A stretch of 64,000 nucleotides of DNA, from assembly GCA_015062205.1 (NCBI GenBank), contig SUVB01000015.1:1-64000 (forward strand). Direction: 5' to 3'. Below, piece after piece: positions 1-7,742 of the stretch (the first letter of the stretch is position 1; each line of letters begins with the position of its first letter). Under the pieces are notes generated by a model. The model did not search any database. It saw nothing but the letters and a program-made list of their open reading frames with translations, and was not told where the DNA came from. The stretch is from Desulfovibrio desulfuricans. GTDB lineage: Bacteria > Desulfobacterota > Desulfovibrionia > Desulfovibrionales > Desulfovibrionaceae. The position numbers and the translations under genes were made by a program.

Positions 1-140
1 AAGACCACGATGACAGCAATTTCAAAATCGAAGGCGAATGACAATTTTCATGGTTTCTCTGTCCGATGTGTGGCTTCAGCCGCAATCGCCTGCTTTAGCA
101 GTTAAAGGAAGCCACCTGCTTTAGCAGGTGGAGAATTCAC
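1..140 (+). mobile_element. Right end of an IS200/IS605-family element (cut by window edge)
   Basis: Positions 112-131 form a perfect hairpin (CCACCTGC, loop TTTA, GCAGGTGG), followed by GAGAATTCAC. A hairpin with a TTTA loop preceded by GAAG and followed by GAG is the typical right end of TnpA/TnpB elements. A partial copy of the hairpin sequence (CCTGCTTTAGCAG) lies at 89-101. Upstream sequence could hold the last codons of tnpB (one frame stops at 39-41) and the 3' part of an omega-RNA, but the body of the element is outside the window, so this is inferred from the end structure only. Confidence 0.6.
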
Positions 141-147
141 TTCAATT

Positions 148-1632
148 GTGTATATATGTATAGTATATAGTACATATATATGCAATGGTGGCTTTATTAT
201 CGACGATTGGGGTGCAATGCTTACAGCGTATAGCGGAAAAACATTTTCAAATATCTATGCCTCATTTCTCCCCCTGTTCACAAATCGTCCCCTCGCTCCG
301 CTCCCGCTGGCTGTGACCTCGCTGTTGTTTGGCGGGGAACCAGCCTTTTATATCTTTATAAATACTATTCTTTGGCTTGCAACTGCCGGAATTTTAGGGA
401 TAATCTTATATCCATTTCTTGGCTATTATTCCTATTTTTTCTTCTTTCTTGCCGCTACCCCCATTATCGGTTCAACTGTTATTTTTTCTCCTGTTATGCA
501 ACTAACAGCCACAGTAAGCCTTTTTTTATGGGCAGTTGCAACATATCTGCTTTTTAAATATTCAAATATAAAATATCGAGTTGCTGCATATATGCTTATA
601 TGTGCTGCAATGCTTATCTATGAAGTTTTTTTCCCACTTCTAATATTAACAGTTTTTTTCTCACTCAAGGAGAATTACACAATAAAAAATATCTGCTACA
701 AGACTCTACCCATAATTATAATTTTATTTTGCATTTTTTTGTATCAAAAAGCTATCATCCCAAAATTTTTTGTTTCCCATTCTAGGTTTAATCCACCAGA
801 GAAGGTAGCATATTTTATTCATGATTCCATCCAATGGATTCTCTTCATCTTTGTCGATTCAGCTGAACTTGTGCTCAATGGACTATTCAGAATATTCAGG
901 CTCGATGCAGAATCATTGCTGTATGTAGCAGTTGCAACACTTATCCAGCTTTTATTATTGTTAATAATTATTAAAAAAAATCATCAGGCAAATGCCGGCA
1001 AGCTCATTTTTGCTGCAGTTTTTTGTTTTCTTTCCTGCTCATTGCTGTATACGCTTGCAGGAGATCGTATAAATATGGTCGGCTATTCCAACCGAAGGCT
1101 ATCAACAACATGGTTGTCAATTTCAATACTAATCAGTATACTGCTGTTATATGTAAAATCAAAAAAGCATATGCTCGTATGCGCGCTGGCTGTTTCATTT
1201 CTTGTATCATCAAATTTTATCATTCAACGCAATGAGCAAATTAAGGCAACAAATTTTCAATCGCAAATTATCAATGATTTTATTGCAAAAATTGACGAAC
1301 TTCCCGAAGGATCCGCTCCATTTTTTGTTCTTGCCCTTATTCCGGACAAGCTTCCGACGTCCTTCAACGGCGAAGTCATTTTCAATCGGCCGTGGGATTT
1401 TGCCGGTGCCGTACGAATCAGGCGTCCTGCCATGATACTTGGAGCAGTTCCTGTCACGTACGAAAAAATTCAAAATGCCTGCACCATGGAAGATGACGCT
1501 GTCGTATATGAGGGATGGTGCAGAATGCCGATTGCTTCCACAATGCTGTACATTTACAAAAAAGACGGCACATCAACACTGCGTCCACTCGACAGGAATG
1601 CGCTGGCGCAGCATATCGGCAAGGTTTTCTGA
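148..1632 (+). CDS. Polytopic membrane protein, GT-C-like, probably truncated at its 5' end
   Basis: The frame runs from a GTG at 148, eight bases after the IS end, and encodes about 494 residues with roughly ten hydrophobic helices (about residues 66-360) and a soluble C-terminal part. An early acidic motif, DDWG, follows directly after the start; in GT-C glycosyltransferases such an acidic pair sits in the first periplasmic loop, after TM1. TM1 is missing here, so the element probably removed the true start. The first residues derive from TATA-rich sequence and have no ribosome binding site. The gene is far more AT-rich than its surroundings, suggesting recent transfer. A surface-glycan role is inference; the exact family was not recognised. 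Confidence 0.55.
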   Translation: MYICIVYSTYICNGGFIIDDWGAMLTAYSGKTFSNIYASFLPLFTNRPLAPLPLAVTSLLFGGEPAFYIFINTILWLATAGILGIILYPFLGYYSYFFFFLAATPIIGSTVIFSPVMQLTATVSLFLWAVATYLLFKYSNIKYRVAAYMLICAAMLIYEVFFPLLILTVFFSLKENYTIKNICYKTLPIIIILFCIFLYQKAIIPKFFVSHSRFNPPEKVAYFIHDSIQWILFIFVDSAELVLNGLFRIFRLDAESLLYVAVATLIQLLLLLIIIKKNHQANAGKLIFAAVFCFLSCSLLYTLAGDRINMVGYSNRRLSTTWLSISILISILLLYVKSKKHMLVCALAVSFLVSSNFIIQRNEQIKATNFQSQIINDFIAKIDELPEGSAPFFVLALIPDKLPTSFNGEVIFNRPWDFAGAVRIRRPAMILGAVPVTYEKIQNACTMEDDAVVYEGWCRMPIASTMLYIYKKDGTSTLRPLDRNALAQHIGKVF

Positions 1633-1636
1633 AGCA

Positions 1637-2200
1637 ATGGCATACACCACCGCCCCGGCCGTTCCCCTGGTTCTTGATCTTGACGGCACGCTGCTTGAGG
1701 CAGATTCAACCTGCCTCTTGCTGCGGCAGGCATTACGGCACGGCGATCTGCGCGTTTTTGCCGCGCTTGGCCGGGGGAAAGGATATTGCAAGGCGTATCT
1801 GACCCGAACATATCCCTTGGATATGGCTGCCCTGCCTTGGAATGACGATATCGTCACTCTGCTGCGGGAGGCCCAGGCATCCCGACGGCCCGTCTGGCTG
1901 GCGACAGCTTCCGACGAAAACCTGGCGTGCAGGGTGGCGGCCTATTTCCAACTTTCGGGTTTTTCCGGTTCCACGGAGCAGCGGCTGTTCAAGGGTGAAG
2001 CCAATCTCGCGTGGTTACTGCAGGAATTTGGGCCGCACCGATACGACTACGCCGGCGATTCCGCATGCGACATTCCTCTGTGGCGGTATTGCCGTACGGC
2101 CTATGTTTCTTCCCGCCTACCGCATATAGAATGTGTCCGGCAGGTGTGCCGGGACACCAGAGTGTTCCGCGTCCGTCGCAGATTCTTTTCATTTCCCTGA
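1637..2200 (+). CDS. HAD-superfamily hydrolase domain protein
   Basis: This 187-residue protein shows the four HAD motifs: DLDGT near residues 14-18 (Asp14 nucleophile, Asp16), a TAS motif II in LATAS, a lysine in LFKGEA, and GDSxxD in the motif IV region. The sequence resembles the N-terminal HAD half of HAD-UbiA fusion proteins (the prenyl-phosphoribosyl transfer type), but no UbiA membrane half follows. The protein ends in an Arg-rich tail where that domain would begin, so it may be a cut-down fusion. It starts four bases after the upstream membrane protein gene and is probably cotranscribed. GC content is intermediate between that gene and the rest of the window. Confidence 0.6.
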   Translation: MAYTTAPAVPLVLDLDGTLLEADSTCLLLRQALRHGDLRVFAALGRGKGYCKAYLTRTYPLDMAALPWNDDIVTLLREAQASRRPVWLATASDENLACRVAAYFQLSGFSGSTEQRLFKGEANLAWLLQEFGPHRYDYAGDSACDIPLWRYCRTAYVSSRLPHIECVRQVCRDTRVFRVRRRFFSFP

Positions 2201-2460
2201 AAGAGGGCCGATGCAGGTGTGAAAATGCGCTGCCGGGCACAGCGTTGAGAAAGGGCAATTGGAAGATGAAGTAGCGGATCGGGACGCCTGTCCATTGGCG
2301 GCACGACAGGAATCCGACCAAGAGGTTACAATCGTTCTGGTTTCGCCGCCTTCATGGGCTCGATCCATGAGCAAAAACGCCGGCTCGTCCTTTGGTTGTA
2401 TATTGCGTCCATGCCAGTTTCATATAGACACGGTATCGCACCTATACATAGTCAAAGGCC
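2201..2460. other. Intergenic, no gene recognised
   Basis: Between the HAD gene and the convergent flgM gene. No coding frame with family resemblance, no tRNA and no clear terminator hairpin were seen. It could hold remnants of the missing half of the HAD fusion, but none was identified. Confidence 0.5.
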
Positions 2461-2778
2461 CTAGCTGCGGAACAGCCACGGCTCCTCACGTATCAGATTT
2501 TCTGCAATAAGGCGGCTGTCGGGCCTGTACGTGCCGTTGGCCACCTGGATGCGCAGGGATTCGACCTTGTCGGCGCGCACATCAGGGGTGTTCTGAGCGG
2601 TGCGGCGCGCCTCGGTCAGCAGCAGGGCATCCTGCGAAACGGTAACGGTATCTCCCTGCGGGGCTGCGGCGTCCTCCGCGGTCGCCCTGGGCTGCCGACT
2701 TTTTTCAGCGCTCTTCTCCAGGCTTGCCGTTGCGCCGTACGTATCCGTGCCGAGAATGATGTTTCCCTGAATTTCCAT
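2461..2778 (-). CDS. flgM: Anti-sigma-28 factor FlgM
   Basis: The 105-residue protein has the FlgM layout: a polar, disordered-looking first half and a C-terminal sigma-binding segment with RADKVESLRIQVANGTY and LIAENLI. FlgM holds the flagellar sigma factor FliA inactive until the hook is complete and is then exported. The start at 2778 is chosen over an in-frame ATG six codons upstream because GGAG lies six bases before it. It is the last gene of a minus-strand run metF-hypothetical-flgM. fliD and fliS are also present near 33-37 kb. Confidence 0.88.
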   Translation of the reverse strand: MEIQGNIILGTDTYGATASLEKSAEKSRQPRATAEDAAAPQGDTVTVSQDALLLTEARRTAQNTPDVRADKVESLRIQVANGTYRPDSRLIAENLIREEPWLFRS

Positions 2779-2803
2779 ACTGTTCTCCGCTCTCATGCCC
2801 CGG

Positions 2804-3235
2804 TCAGTCAGACGGCATGTCGAGCATGCTTTCGCTGATCTTCTGCCGCGTGATGCGCCAAAGGGCGTTACGCGAGGCGCGCAGCTTGTCTTCCGGCAGG
2901 GCTTCCAGGCCGTCCGGCCCCTGCCCCACGATGCGCAGCCTGCCGCCGGGCGGGTAGGTAAACTGCACCTCCTGCCCCACTTCCCGGCCCAGCTCCCGGC
3001 GGATATCCTCCACCACAGGATTGTCGCTGCCGGTGTAGATCAGCGTCTCGTACAGTTCGCGCGCCACCTTTTCCACCATTTCGCGGCGATTGACGGACGG
3101 GTCGGGGTCGTTGGGGTTCTCGCCGGCGGCAAGCCTGCGACGCACCCGGAAACGCGCAAGCCGACGGGCTGCCAGCAGCTGCTGCTCGTAGCCCTGAAGC
3201 ATGATGCGCATACGCGTCATTGTCGCGTCAGCCAT
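2804..3235 (-). CDS. Conserved-looking hypothetical protein upstream of flgM
   Basis: About 143 residues from the ATG at 3235 (AAGGA 11 bases upstream); an alternative ATG at 3256 adds seven residues. The protein is highly charged, with an N-terminal helix rich in Arg and Ala and no signal peptide or membrane segment. It lies between metF and flgM with short gaps and is probably cotranscribed. Desulfovibrio genomes carry a hypothetical gene next to flgM, so a flagellar role is a reasonable guess from context, but no function can be read from the sequence. Confidence 0.6.
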   Translation of the reverse strand: MADATMTRMRIMLQGYEQQLLAARRLARFRVRRRLAAGENPNDPDPSVNRREMVEKVARELYETLIYTGSDNPVVEDIRRELGREVGQEVQFTYPPGGRLRIVGQGPDGLEALPEDKLRASRNALWRITRQKISESMLDMPSD

Positions 3236-3282
3236 GTCGATTCCCGTCCTTGCCATCTTTTCGGCATGGATGCCAAAAAACT

Positions 3283-4185
3283 TTAGACTCTCCGCCCCGG
3301 CGCGGGCGCGTTCCGGAACAGGCCCACGGCGTCGGCCAGCCGCAGACACATTTCCGCCTTGTTCAGGGTATAGAGGTGCACGCCCGGCGCGCCGCTGTCC
3401 AGCAGCCGACGGATCAGCCGCACGGCGTAGTCCAGCCCTGCCGCGCGCACGGCCTCCGGCCCGCCCTCGTCATTGGCCTTTTCCAGCGCGAGGTACAGCT
3501 TGCCGGGGATATTGGCCCCGCAGAGCGAGAGCATTCTACGCAGGGAATCAAAGCTCTGCACGGGCAGGATGCCGGGGATGACGGGCGTGGAGATGCCCTG
3601 CGCGCGCAGCTGCGCCACCATTTCCACATACTCGCGCGCGTCAAAAAACAGCTGCGTTACCGCAAAATCCGCTCCGGCCCGCAGTTTTTCGGCAGTATAA
3701 CGGCGATCGTCCGCGAAGGTGGACGATTCCGGGTGCGGCGCGGGATAGGCCGCCACACCTATGCCCATCTCCGGCCGATGCCGGCGGACAAAACGCACCA
3801 GATCCGCAGCGTGGCGGAAGGGTGCGCGCTCACGGTCCCATGAACGGTCGGCAGGCGGATCGCCGCGCAGGGCCAGCACATTGTCCACTCCGGCCTTGTC
3901 CAGTTCTTCCAGAAAAGCGGCGATGGCTTGCGGTTCCGCCCCCACGCATGTCAGATGCGCCATGACGGTCAGCCCCCGGCGCACCAGTTCGGCAGTGACG
4001 TCCAGCGTGCTTTGCTGCCGCCTGCCGCCCGCGCCGTAGGTAACGGAAACAAACAGGGGGCTGAGGACGCGCAGCCGTTCAACCGTGGCATAGAAGTCCG
4101 GCAGCTGGGCCGCATCGGCCGGAGGAAAAAATTCCAGCGAACAAAACGGCGCCCTTGCCGCGTGGATGAGCTTCCCGATATGCAT
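3283..4185 (-). CDS. metF: Methylenetetrahydrofolate reductase
   Basis: 300 residues, the normal length for MetF. This flavoenzyme reduces 5,10-methylene-THF to 5-methyl-THF for methionine synthesis and one-carbon metabolism in the cytoplasm. Family signatures visible are EFFPP with Glu18, SVTYGAGG, the LRGDPP motif and the FAVTQLFFD segment of the TIM barrel. AAGGAG lies seven bases before the ATG. The promoter at 4250-4277 carries an inverted repeat between its -35 and -10 elements (see separate entry), implying repression by a regulator, plausibly of methionine or SAM/SAH status. Confidence 0.95.
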   Translation of the reverse strand: MHIGKLIHAARAPFCSLEFFPPADAAQLPDFYATVERLRVLSPLFVSVTYGAGGRRQQSTLDVTAELVRRGLTVMAHLTCVGAEPQAIAAFLEELDKAGVDNVLALRGDPPADRSWDRERAPFRHAADLVRFVRRHRPEMGIGVAAYPAPHPESSTFADDRRYTAEKLRAGADFAVTQLFFDAREYVEMVAQLRAQGISTPVIPGILPVQSFDSLRRMLSLCGANIPGKLYLALEKANDEGGPEAVRAAGLDYAVRLIRRLLDSGAPGVHLYTLNKAEMCLRLADAVGLFRNAPAPGRRV

Positions 4186-4249
4186 ACGCTATCTCCTTGG
4201 AGCATCAGCAGAACTGCGCCGCAACCGCGCTGCGGCAATTGTCAATATT

Positions 4250-4277
4250 TTTATATCAAGATAAATTGATACGTCAA
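4250..4277 (-). promoter_or_regulatory. metF promoter with palindromic operator
   Basis: On the minus strand TTGACG (4277-4272) and TATAAA (4255-4250) are 16 bases apart, a good sigma-70 promoter. The inverted repeat TATCAA-N6-TTGATA (4254-4271) fills the spacer, as expected for a repressor site. The ArsR-family regulator SahR is known to control methionine-cycle genes in Desulfovibrio; whether this is its box cannot be decided by eye. Confidence 0.6.
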
Positions 4278-4455
4278 CGACGCCGACGGACGACGCCTTC
4301 GCCTTTTTGCCGTCTGGGGAGAAAAAAGCTGAGAATCCGGCACAGTGACATATGTTCGGCATTGCGGGGCGGATGCGGCACACGCTTTTCGCACTTGCCA
4401 AATACCGTTTCCGGTCGTAATGCAGAATACATAGTTCAGGAATCAACCACAAGCC

Positions 4456-5712
4456 ATGAACAGCCCCCGATACATGACGGCCGTCGCACGGCCTCGACGC
4501 TTTGCCGCCCGGTGCGGCCCCAAGCCCGCGTTTTTGCGGTCAGTTCCGGCGGCGGTGCTGGGGCTGGGGCTGGTTCTGCTGGCGTTCTGCCGCCTTCCCG
4601 CAGCTGCCGCGACGGCGGAAGCGCCTGGGGGCGCGCCCGATTCCGTGGTGGCGGGCGCTGTGCCGCAGGTGCCCGATGCCCCTCCCGCGCAAAGCGGCGT
4701 GGACAAGCAGGGACGCGCCGCATGGCGCGAACTGGAGCCGGGGCTGCTCTTCGGCGAATTCCAGCTCAACGACGGCGATGCCAGACTGACCGCCGTGCGC
4801 ATTGACCCCACCGTCTTTGAGTTTGTGCTCTGCGCCCGCTCGCGGGAAGGCGGCCCCCCCCGCACGCTGCGCCAGTGGGGGGAACAGCAGAACCTGACCG
4901 CCGCCATCAACGCCAGCATGTATCTGCCCGACGGCTCCACCAGCACGGGCTACATGCGTCAGGGCGGGCATGTCAACAACAGCCGGGTGGTGCAACGCTT
5001 CGGAGCCTTTTTTGTGGCCGGTCCGACCGATCCCACCCTGCCCCCGGCGCATATTCTCGACAGGGACGAGCCGCAATGGCGGCAGCAGCTGGATAACTAC
5101 GACATGGTCATCCAGAATTATCGCATGATCAGCGCGGGCCGCCGCATCCTCTGGTCGCCCGGCGGACCGCTGTACTCCATTTCCGCCGTGGCCGAGGACG
5201 GCGAGGGGCAGATACTTTTCCTGCACTGCAGCCGCCCCGTGGAAGCCTATTCCTTTGCCCAGCAGGTACTGCACCTGCCGCTCGACGTACGCACCGTCAT
5301 GTATGTGGAGGGCGGCGGACAGGCCGGGCTGCTGGTGCGTTCCGCCGCGCTGACGCGCGAACTGGGAGGCGTGAACCCCGGCGGGCTGCTTGTCACCGGC
5401 AATCTTCGCGCCACCTTGCCCAACGTGCTGGGCGCGCGCCGCAAGGCCGCCCCTGCGTCGAGTCTGATTCAAAAAATAATAATTATTATCAATAAATTCC
5501 AAAAACGCTTTACATCTGCCCCCAATTCTTACACAATGGCTTCACAGCTGCCGGAAGCGACACTTGCCTCGCTCCGGTTTCCCGCAACTGCAACCCAAAT
5601 GAGGGAACTATGCCCAAACAGCTGGAAGTGTATAAATGTACCCATTGCGGCAACATTGTGGAAGTGCTGCACGGCGGCGGAGCAGACATTGTCTGCTGTG
5701 GCGAAGCCATGA
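4456..5712 (+). CDS. Exported phosphodiester-glycosidase (NAGPA/DUF2233-like) protein with read-through tail
   Basis: The first 50 residues form a signal peptide (Arg-rich start, hydrophobic core, AAAA). Residues about 90-335 resemble the phosphodiester glycosidase domain (NAGPA/DUF2233): [19 protein letters not shown] and a [14 protein letters not shown] core. Proteins of this family act outside the cytoplasm on sugar phosphodiesters or peptidoglycan-related substrates; the substrate here is unknown. From about 5460 the coding changes to AT-rich, low-complexity residues, crosses the dfx promoter and overlaps dfx by 103 bases in another frame. The last 80 or so residues are therefore probably not ancestral; the original stop seems lost. 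Confidence 0.7.
   Translation: MNSPRYMTAVARPRRFAARCGPKPAFLRSVPAAVLGLGLVLLAFCRLPAAAATAEAPGGAPDSVVAGAVPQVPDAPPAQSGVDKQGRAAWRELEPGLLFGEFQLNDGDARLTAVRIDPTVFEFVLCARSREGGPPRTLRQWGEQQNLTAAINASMYLPDGSTSTGYMRQGGHVNNSRVVQRFGAFFVAGPTDPTLPPAHILDRDEPQWRQQLDNYDMVIQNYRMISAGRRILWSPGGPLYSISAVAEDGEGQILFLHCSRPVEAYSFAQQVLHLPLDVRTVMYVEGGGQAGLLVRSAALTRELGGVNPGGLLVTGNLRATLPNVLGARRKAAPASSLIQKIIIIINKFQKRFTSAPNSYTMASQLPEATLASLRFPATATQMRELCPNSWKCINVPIAATLWKCCTAAEQTLSAVAKP
5476..5537 (+). promoter_or_regulatory. dfx promoter and candidate Fur/PerR-like palindrome
   Basis: TTTACA (5509-5514) and CACAAT (5532-5537) are separated by 17 bases, a plausible promoter 73 bases before dfx. Just upstream is a perfect 14-base palindrome, ATAATAATTATTAT (5476-5489), which is similar to Fur and PerR operators. 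Regulation by such a protein is inference. Confidence 0.5.
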
Positions 5713-5990
5713 AGCTGATGGTCGAGGGCTCGACCGACGGCGCGAAAGAGAAGCATGTGCCCGTCATTGAAAAAGTGGATGGCGGTTACAAGGTTTCTGT
5801 GGGCAGCGTGCCGCACCCCATGGAAGAGAAGCACTGGATTGAATGGATTGAACTGCTGGCCGACGGCCGCAGCTATACCAAGTTCCTCAAGCCCGGCGAC
5901 GCGCCCGAGGCATTTTTCGCCATTGACGCCGCCAAGGTCACGGCCCGGGAATTCTGCAACCTGCACGGCCACTGGAAGGCCGAAAACTGA
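5610..5990 (+). CDS. dfx: Desulfoferrodoxin (superoxide reductase, two-iron type)
   Basis: 126 residues, the length of the classical two-iron desulfoferrodoxin. It reduces superoxide to hydrogen peroxide in the cytoplasm. The desulforedoxin-like centre I ligands are Cys10, Cys13, Cys29 and Cys30. The catalytic centre II ligands are His49, His69, His75, Cys116 and His119, with Glu47 next to the site; all are present. It heads the cluster dfx-rub-roo: rubredoxin passes electrons to the superoxide reductase and to the oxygen reductase Roo. The start follows AGGGAAC, with the promoter lying inside the preceding open frame. Confidence 0.97.
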   Translation: MPKQLEVYKCTHCGNIVEVLHGGGADIVCCGEAMKLMVEGSTDGAKEKHVPVIEKVDGGYKVSVGSVPHPMEEKHWIEWIELLADGRSYTKFLKPGDAPEAFFAIDAAKVTAREFCNLHGHWKAEN

Positions 5991-6050
5991 CGCGTCGCCC
6001 CCGCGCGCCGTTTTGGCCGCGCGGAACGACGCATTCTCTGGAGGTTCCCC

Positions 6051-6188
6051 ATGAAAAAGTACGTCTGCAGCGTTTGCGGCTACGAATACGATCCCGCCGA
6101 AAACGACAACATCCCCTTTGAAGACCTGCCCGACGACTGGACCTGTCCCGTGTGCGGCGTGGGCAAAGATCAGTTCAATCCCGCGTAG
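6051..6188 (+). CDS. rub: Rubredoxin (short 45-residue form)
   Basis: 45 residues with the two iron-binding pairs CSVCG (Cys6, Cys9) and CPVCG (second pair in the C-terminal half). Most rubredoxins have about 52-54 residues; the loop deletion seen here is the one known from D. desulfuricans rubredoxin, which supports the assignment of the host. It is a one-electron carrier for desulfoferrodoxin and Roo. GGAGG is placed 6-10 bases before the ATG. A strong terminator follows, so roo may need its own promoter or partial read-through. Confidence 0.96.
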   Translation: MKKYVCSVCGYEYDPAENDNIPFEDLPDDWTCPVCGVGKDQFNPA

Positions 6189-6209
6189 TTCTTCTGCTGC
6201 GGAACTGTC

Positions 6210-6245
6210 CCCGCCTTGTCCGGCCCATGACAAGGCGGGTTTTTT
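6210..6245 (+). terminator. Rho-independent terminator after rub
   Basis: Perfect 11-base stem CCCGCCTTGTC / GACAAGGCGGG with an eight-base loop, followed by six T residues. It separates dfx-rub from roo. Confidence 0.9.
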
Positions 6246-6374
6246 ACATCCTGCACGACGGTCGGTTTCCCTGCCCCCGCCTGCCTGACGCGGGCGGTCT
6301 TTTCGTTCGCCGGGCCGCGCGCACGCCGAAGAGGCCTGCCGCCCCCCGGTAACGCCAACATTTGCGGAGATATC

Positions 6375-7583
6375 ATGCAACCAGTTGAAATCAAAAACGG
6401 CATCTACTGGGTAGGCTATGTGGACTACGACCACAGGGACTTCCACGGCTATTCCCGCTCCCCCGACGGTTCCACGTATAACGCCTATCTCATCAAGGAC
6501 GAGAAAAACGTGCTGGTGGACACCGTGTACGCCGGCTGCGAGGGCACGCTGCTGTGCCGCATGGGCAAGGTGCTGGAGCCGGAAAAAATCGACTACATCA
6601 TCTGCAACCACATGGAACTGGATCATGCGGGCGCGCTGAAAACCCTTGTGGAACGCTGCAAGCCCGAAAAAATTTTCGTGTCGCAGACGGGTCTCAAATC
6701 CATGGCAGGGTATTTCCCCGACATGAAGGATTGGCCCGTGCAGGCCGTGAAAAGCGGCGATTCCATCAGTCTCGGCAAACGCACTGTCGTTTTTCAGGAA
6801 ACCCGCATGCTGCACTGGCCCGACAGCATGGTTTCCTACATCCCTGAGGAAAAGCTGCTCATCAGCAATGACATTTTCGGCCAGAACATCGCCAGCTCCG
6901 CCCGCTTCCGCGACGAATTCACCGACGACGGCGAATACGAGCGCCGCGTCAAGGAATACTACTACAACATCGTGCTGCCCTACTCGCCCATGGTGCTCAA
7001 GGCCCTGCCCGTGGTGGAGAAGCTCGATATCGACATGGTGGCCCCCGACCACGGCCTCATTCACCGCGGCAAAAAAGCCGTGGCCGACATCATCGCCCGC
7101 TATCGCGCCATGGCCGAACAGAAGCCGCAGCAACGCGCGCTCATCGTGTACGACACCATGTGGCATTCCACCGAGGCCATGGCCTACGCCGTGTGCAGCG
7201 GCCTGGAAGAAAGCGGCGTGCCCGCCCGGCTCATGTCCGTGAAGAGCAACCACCACAGCGCCGTCATGACCGAACTGGCCGACTGCGGCGCCGTGCTGGT
7301 CGGCTCGCCCACGCACAACAACACCATCCTGCCGCTCATGGCCTCCCAGCTCACCTACATGAAGGGCCTGCGCCCGCTGAACCGCGTGGGCGGCGCGTTC
7401 GGCTCCTACGGATGGTCCGGCGAAGCCCCCAAGCAGCTGCAGGAATGGCTGGCCTCCATGAATATGGAACTGCCCGCCGAGCCCGTGAAATGCAACTGGC
7501 GGCCGGGCCATGACGCCCTCAAGGCCTGCCGCGGGCTGGGCGCCGCCGTGGCCGAGGCGCTCAAAAAGAAGTGCCAGGGCTAA
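6375..7583 (+). CDS. roo: Rubredoxin:oxygen oxidoreductase (flavodiiron protein)
   Basis: 402 residues, the family length. The N-terminal metallo-beta-lactamase-like half carries the diiron motif HMELDHAG (residues about 79-86) and a downstream PDHG (about 225-228). The C-terminal flavodoxin half contains YDTMWHSTEAMA, the FMN-phosphate loop, and GSPTHNNT. In Desulfovibrio the enzyme takes electrons from rubredoxin and reduces oxygen to water (some members also reduce NO). GGAG lies before the ATG. The clustering with dfx and rub fits an oxygen-defence unit. Confidence 0.96.
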   Translation: MQPVEIKNGIYWVGYVDYDHRDFHGYSRSPDGSTYNAYLIKDEKNVLVDTVYAGCEGTLLCRMGKVLEPEKIDYIICNHMELDHAGALKTLVERCKPEKIFVSQTGLKSMAGYFPDMKDWPVQAVKSGDSISLGKRTVVFQETRMLHWPDSMVSYIPEEKLLISNDIFGQNIASSARFRDEFTDDGEYERRVKEYYYNIVLPYSPMVLKALPVVEKLDIDMVAPDHGLIHRGKKAVADIIARYRAMAEQKPQQRALIVYDTMWHSTEAMAYAVCSGLEESGVPARLMSVKSNHHSAVMTELADCGAVLVGSPTHNNTILPLMASQLTYMKGLRPLNRVGGAFGSYGWSGEAPKQLQEWLASMNMELPAEPVKCNWRPGHDALKACRGLGAAVAEALKKKCQG

Positions 7584-7602
7584 GGAAAAACACACTCGCG
7601 GG

Positions 7603-7640
7603 GCAGGGGGAACCCTTCGCCTATGAAAGGTTTCCCCTGC
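7603..7640. terminator. Hairpin between convergent roo and larC genes
   Basis: Imperfect 16-base stem (GCAGGGGGAACCCTTC with its near-complement, two mismatches) and a six-base loop. On the minus strand the stem is followed shortly by a T-rich stretch, so it could terminate the larC-like transcript; on the plus strand there is no T-tract. Confidence 0.45.
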
Positions 7641-7742
7641 CGGCACTCTTCCCCCAAAAGTTCTTCCCCGGCGTCAACGCCGCGCGCGACGCTGCCCTTC
7701 TCCTCCGGGCAGTCCTCCATCCTCTCGCGGCATTTCGCGGCA

